Below, piece by piece: positions 63,789 through 64,000 of a stretch of DNA of 64,000 nucleotides (the first letter of the stretch is position 1; every line of letters starts with the position of its first letter). Under the pieces are notes generated by a model, which saw nothing but the letters and a program-made list of their open reading frames with translations, had not been told where the DNA came from and made no database searches. The stretch is taken from assembly GCF_033101155.1 (NCBI RefSeq), contig NZ_JAWMPX010000022.1, positions 1 through 64,000 of the forward strand, written 5' to 3'. This DNA comes from Tropicimonas sp033101155 (GTDB lineage: Bacteria > Pseudomonadota > Alphaproteobacteria > Rhodobacterales > Rhodobacteraceae). A program made the translations under genes and the position numbers.

Positions 63789-64000
63789 ATGAACTGGATT
63801 TCCAACTACGTCCGCCCGAAGATCAACTCGCTCTTCTCGCGCCGCGAGGTGCCGGAGAACCTGTGGACCAAATGTCCCGAATGCGGGACAATGCTGTTTC
63901 ATCGCGAGCTGAAGGATAATCTCAACGTCTGCTCCAGCTGCGATCACCACATGGCGATCACGCCGCGCGAGCGTTTCGACGACCTGTTCGACGGCGGGAT
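63789..64000 (+). CDS. accD: Acetyl-CoA carboxylase carboxyltransferase subunit beta (partial)
   Basis: The first ~70 residues only, cut off by the window edge. MNWISNYVRPKINSLFSRREVPENLW leads into the zinc ribbon C29-x2-C32 and C48-x2-C51 (CPECGT...CSSCDHHM), typical of AccD, the beta carboxyltransferase subunit in malonyl-CoA synthesis. It starts at the ATG 73 bp after the CPBP gene. Confidence 0.95.
   Translation, partial: MNWISNYVRPKINSLFSRREVPENLWTKCPECGTMLFHRELKDNLNVCSSCDHHMAITPRERFDDLFDGG

Overview
The window is a gene-dense, GC-rich chromosomal segment of an alphaproteobacterium, almost certainly a Rhodobacteraceae (Roseobacter-group) species. Support comes from a CcrM-type GANTC methyltransferase, a Rhodobacter-type general porin, a four-cysteine Hint-domain gene, the aa3 oxidase subunit IV peptide, many alphaproteobacterial DUFs (DUF1244, DUF3576, DUF4170, DUF721, DUF2061, DUF4345), and ETF-ubiquinone oxidoreductase. 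I see no prophage, insertion sequence, CRISPR array, rRNA or tRNA. This is core chromosome with some lineage-specific inserts.

Layout. 0.3-4.6 kb (minus): ETF-QO, a membrane-anchored AlbA_2 protein, a DUF4345 membrane protein and a beta-hydroxyacid dehydrogenase. 4.8-6.3 kb (plus): greA plus a membrane/coiled-coil protein. 6.4-11.5 kb (minus): a run of N-formylglutamate amidohydrolase, DUF1244, a 28-residue peptide, aroC, an AEC transporter, cytochrome oxidase subunit IV, a lipoprotein and a GNAT. 11.6-19.4 kb (plus): pyk, a small membrane protein, rpmI-rplT, a Hint-domain gene, pheS, DUF4170, a WaaA-like transferase and lpxK. 19.4-22.9 kb: dsbA-like and DUF721/DciA (minus) diverge from mutY and alkB (plus). 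23.1-30.3 kb (minus): DUF3576, leuS, lptE, holA, a GST, rnhB and ccrM. 30.6-33.9 kb (plus): porin, TPR-sulfotransferase and the YggS PLP protein. 34-37.5 kb (minus): Ppx/GppA, an L,D-transpeptidase and ribA. 37.6-38.4 kb (plus): an orphan OmpR-type regulator (CenR-like) followed by a likely small RNA. 38.6-41.3 kb (minus): thiolase, MarR and an ABC substrate-binding protein. 41.5-46.6 kb: hmgA, then a DegP-type protease (minus), pmbA and a CysQ-like phosphatase. 46.7-47.4 kb (minus): two small paralogous membrane proteins. 47.6-52 kb (plus): pheT and a secreted pseudo-protease. 52.1-55.3 kb: DUF2061 (minus) opposite an XRE regulator, a class I amidotransferase and folE2. 55.4-64 kb: aldehyde dehydrogenase (minus), 1-Cys peroxiredoxin, a GntR regulator, pnp (minus), two tandem CPBP proteases, and the start of accD at the right edge.

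Functional themes are translation (pheS, pheT, leuS, rpmI, rplT, pnp, greA), envelope biogenesis (lptE, lpxK, WaaA-like, porin, DegP, L,D-transpeptidase) and cell-cycle or DNA functions (ccrM, holA, mutY, DciA-like, rnhB). Regulation is legible in several places. There is a perfect palindrome inside the hmgA promoter, an Irr-box-like palindrome before the peroxiredoxin, three GANTC sites before ccrM, an extended -10 plus palindrome before the Hint gene, and a long hairpin just before the pnp ribosome binding site. Three genes are too short for routine calling or run off the window: the 46-residue oxidase subunit IV peptide, a 28-residue hydrophobic peptide, and the partial accD.
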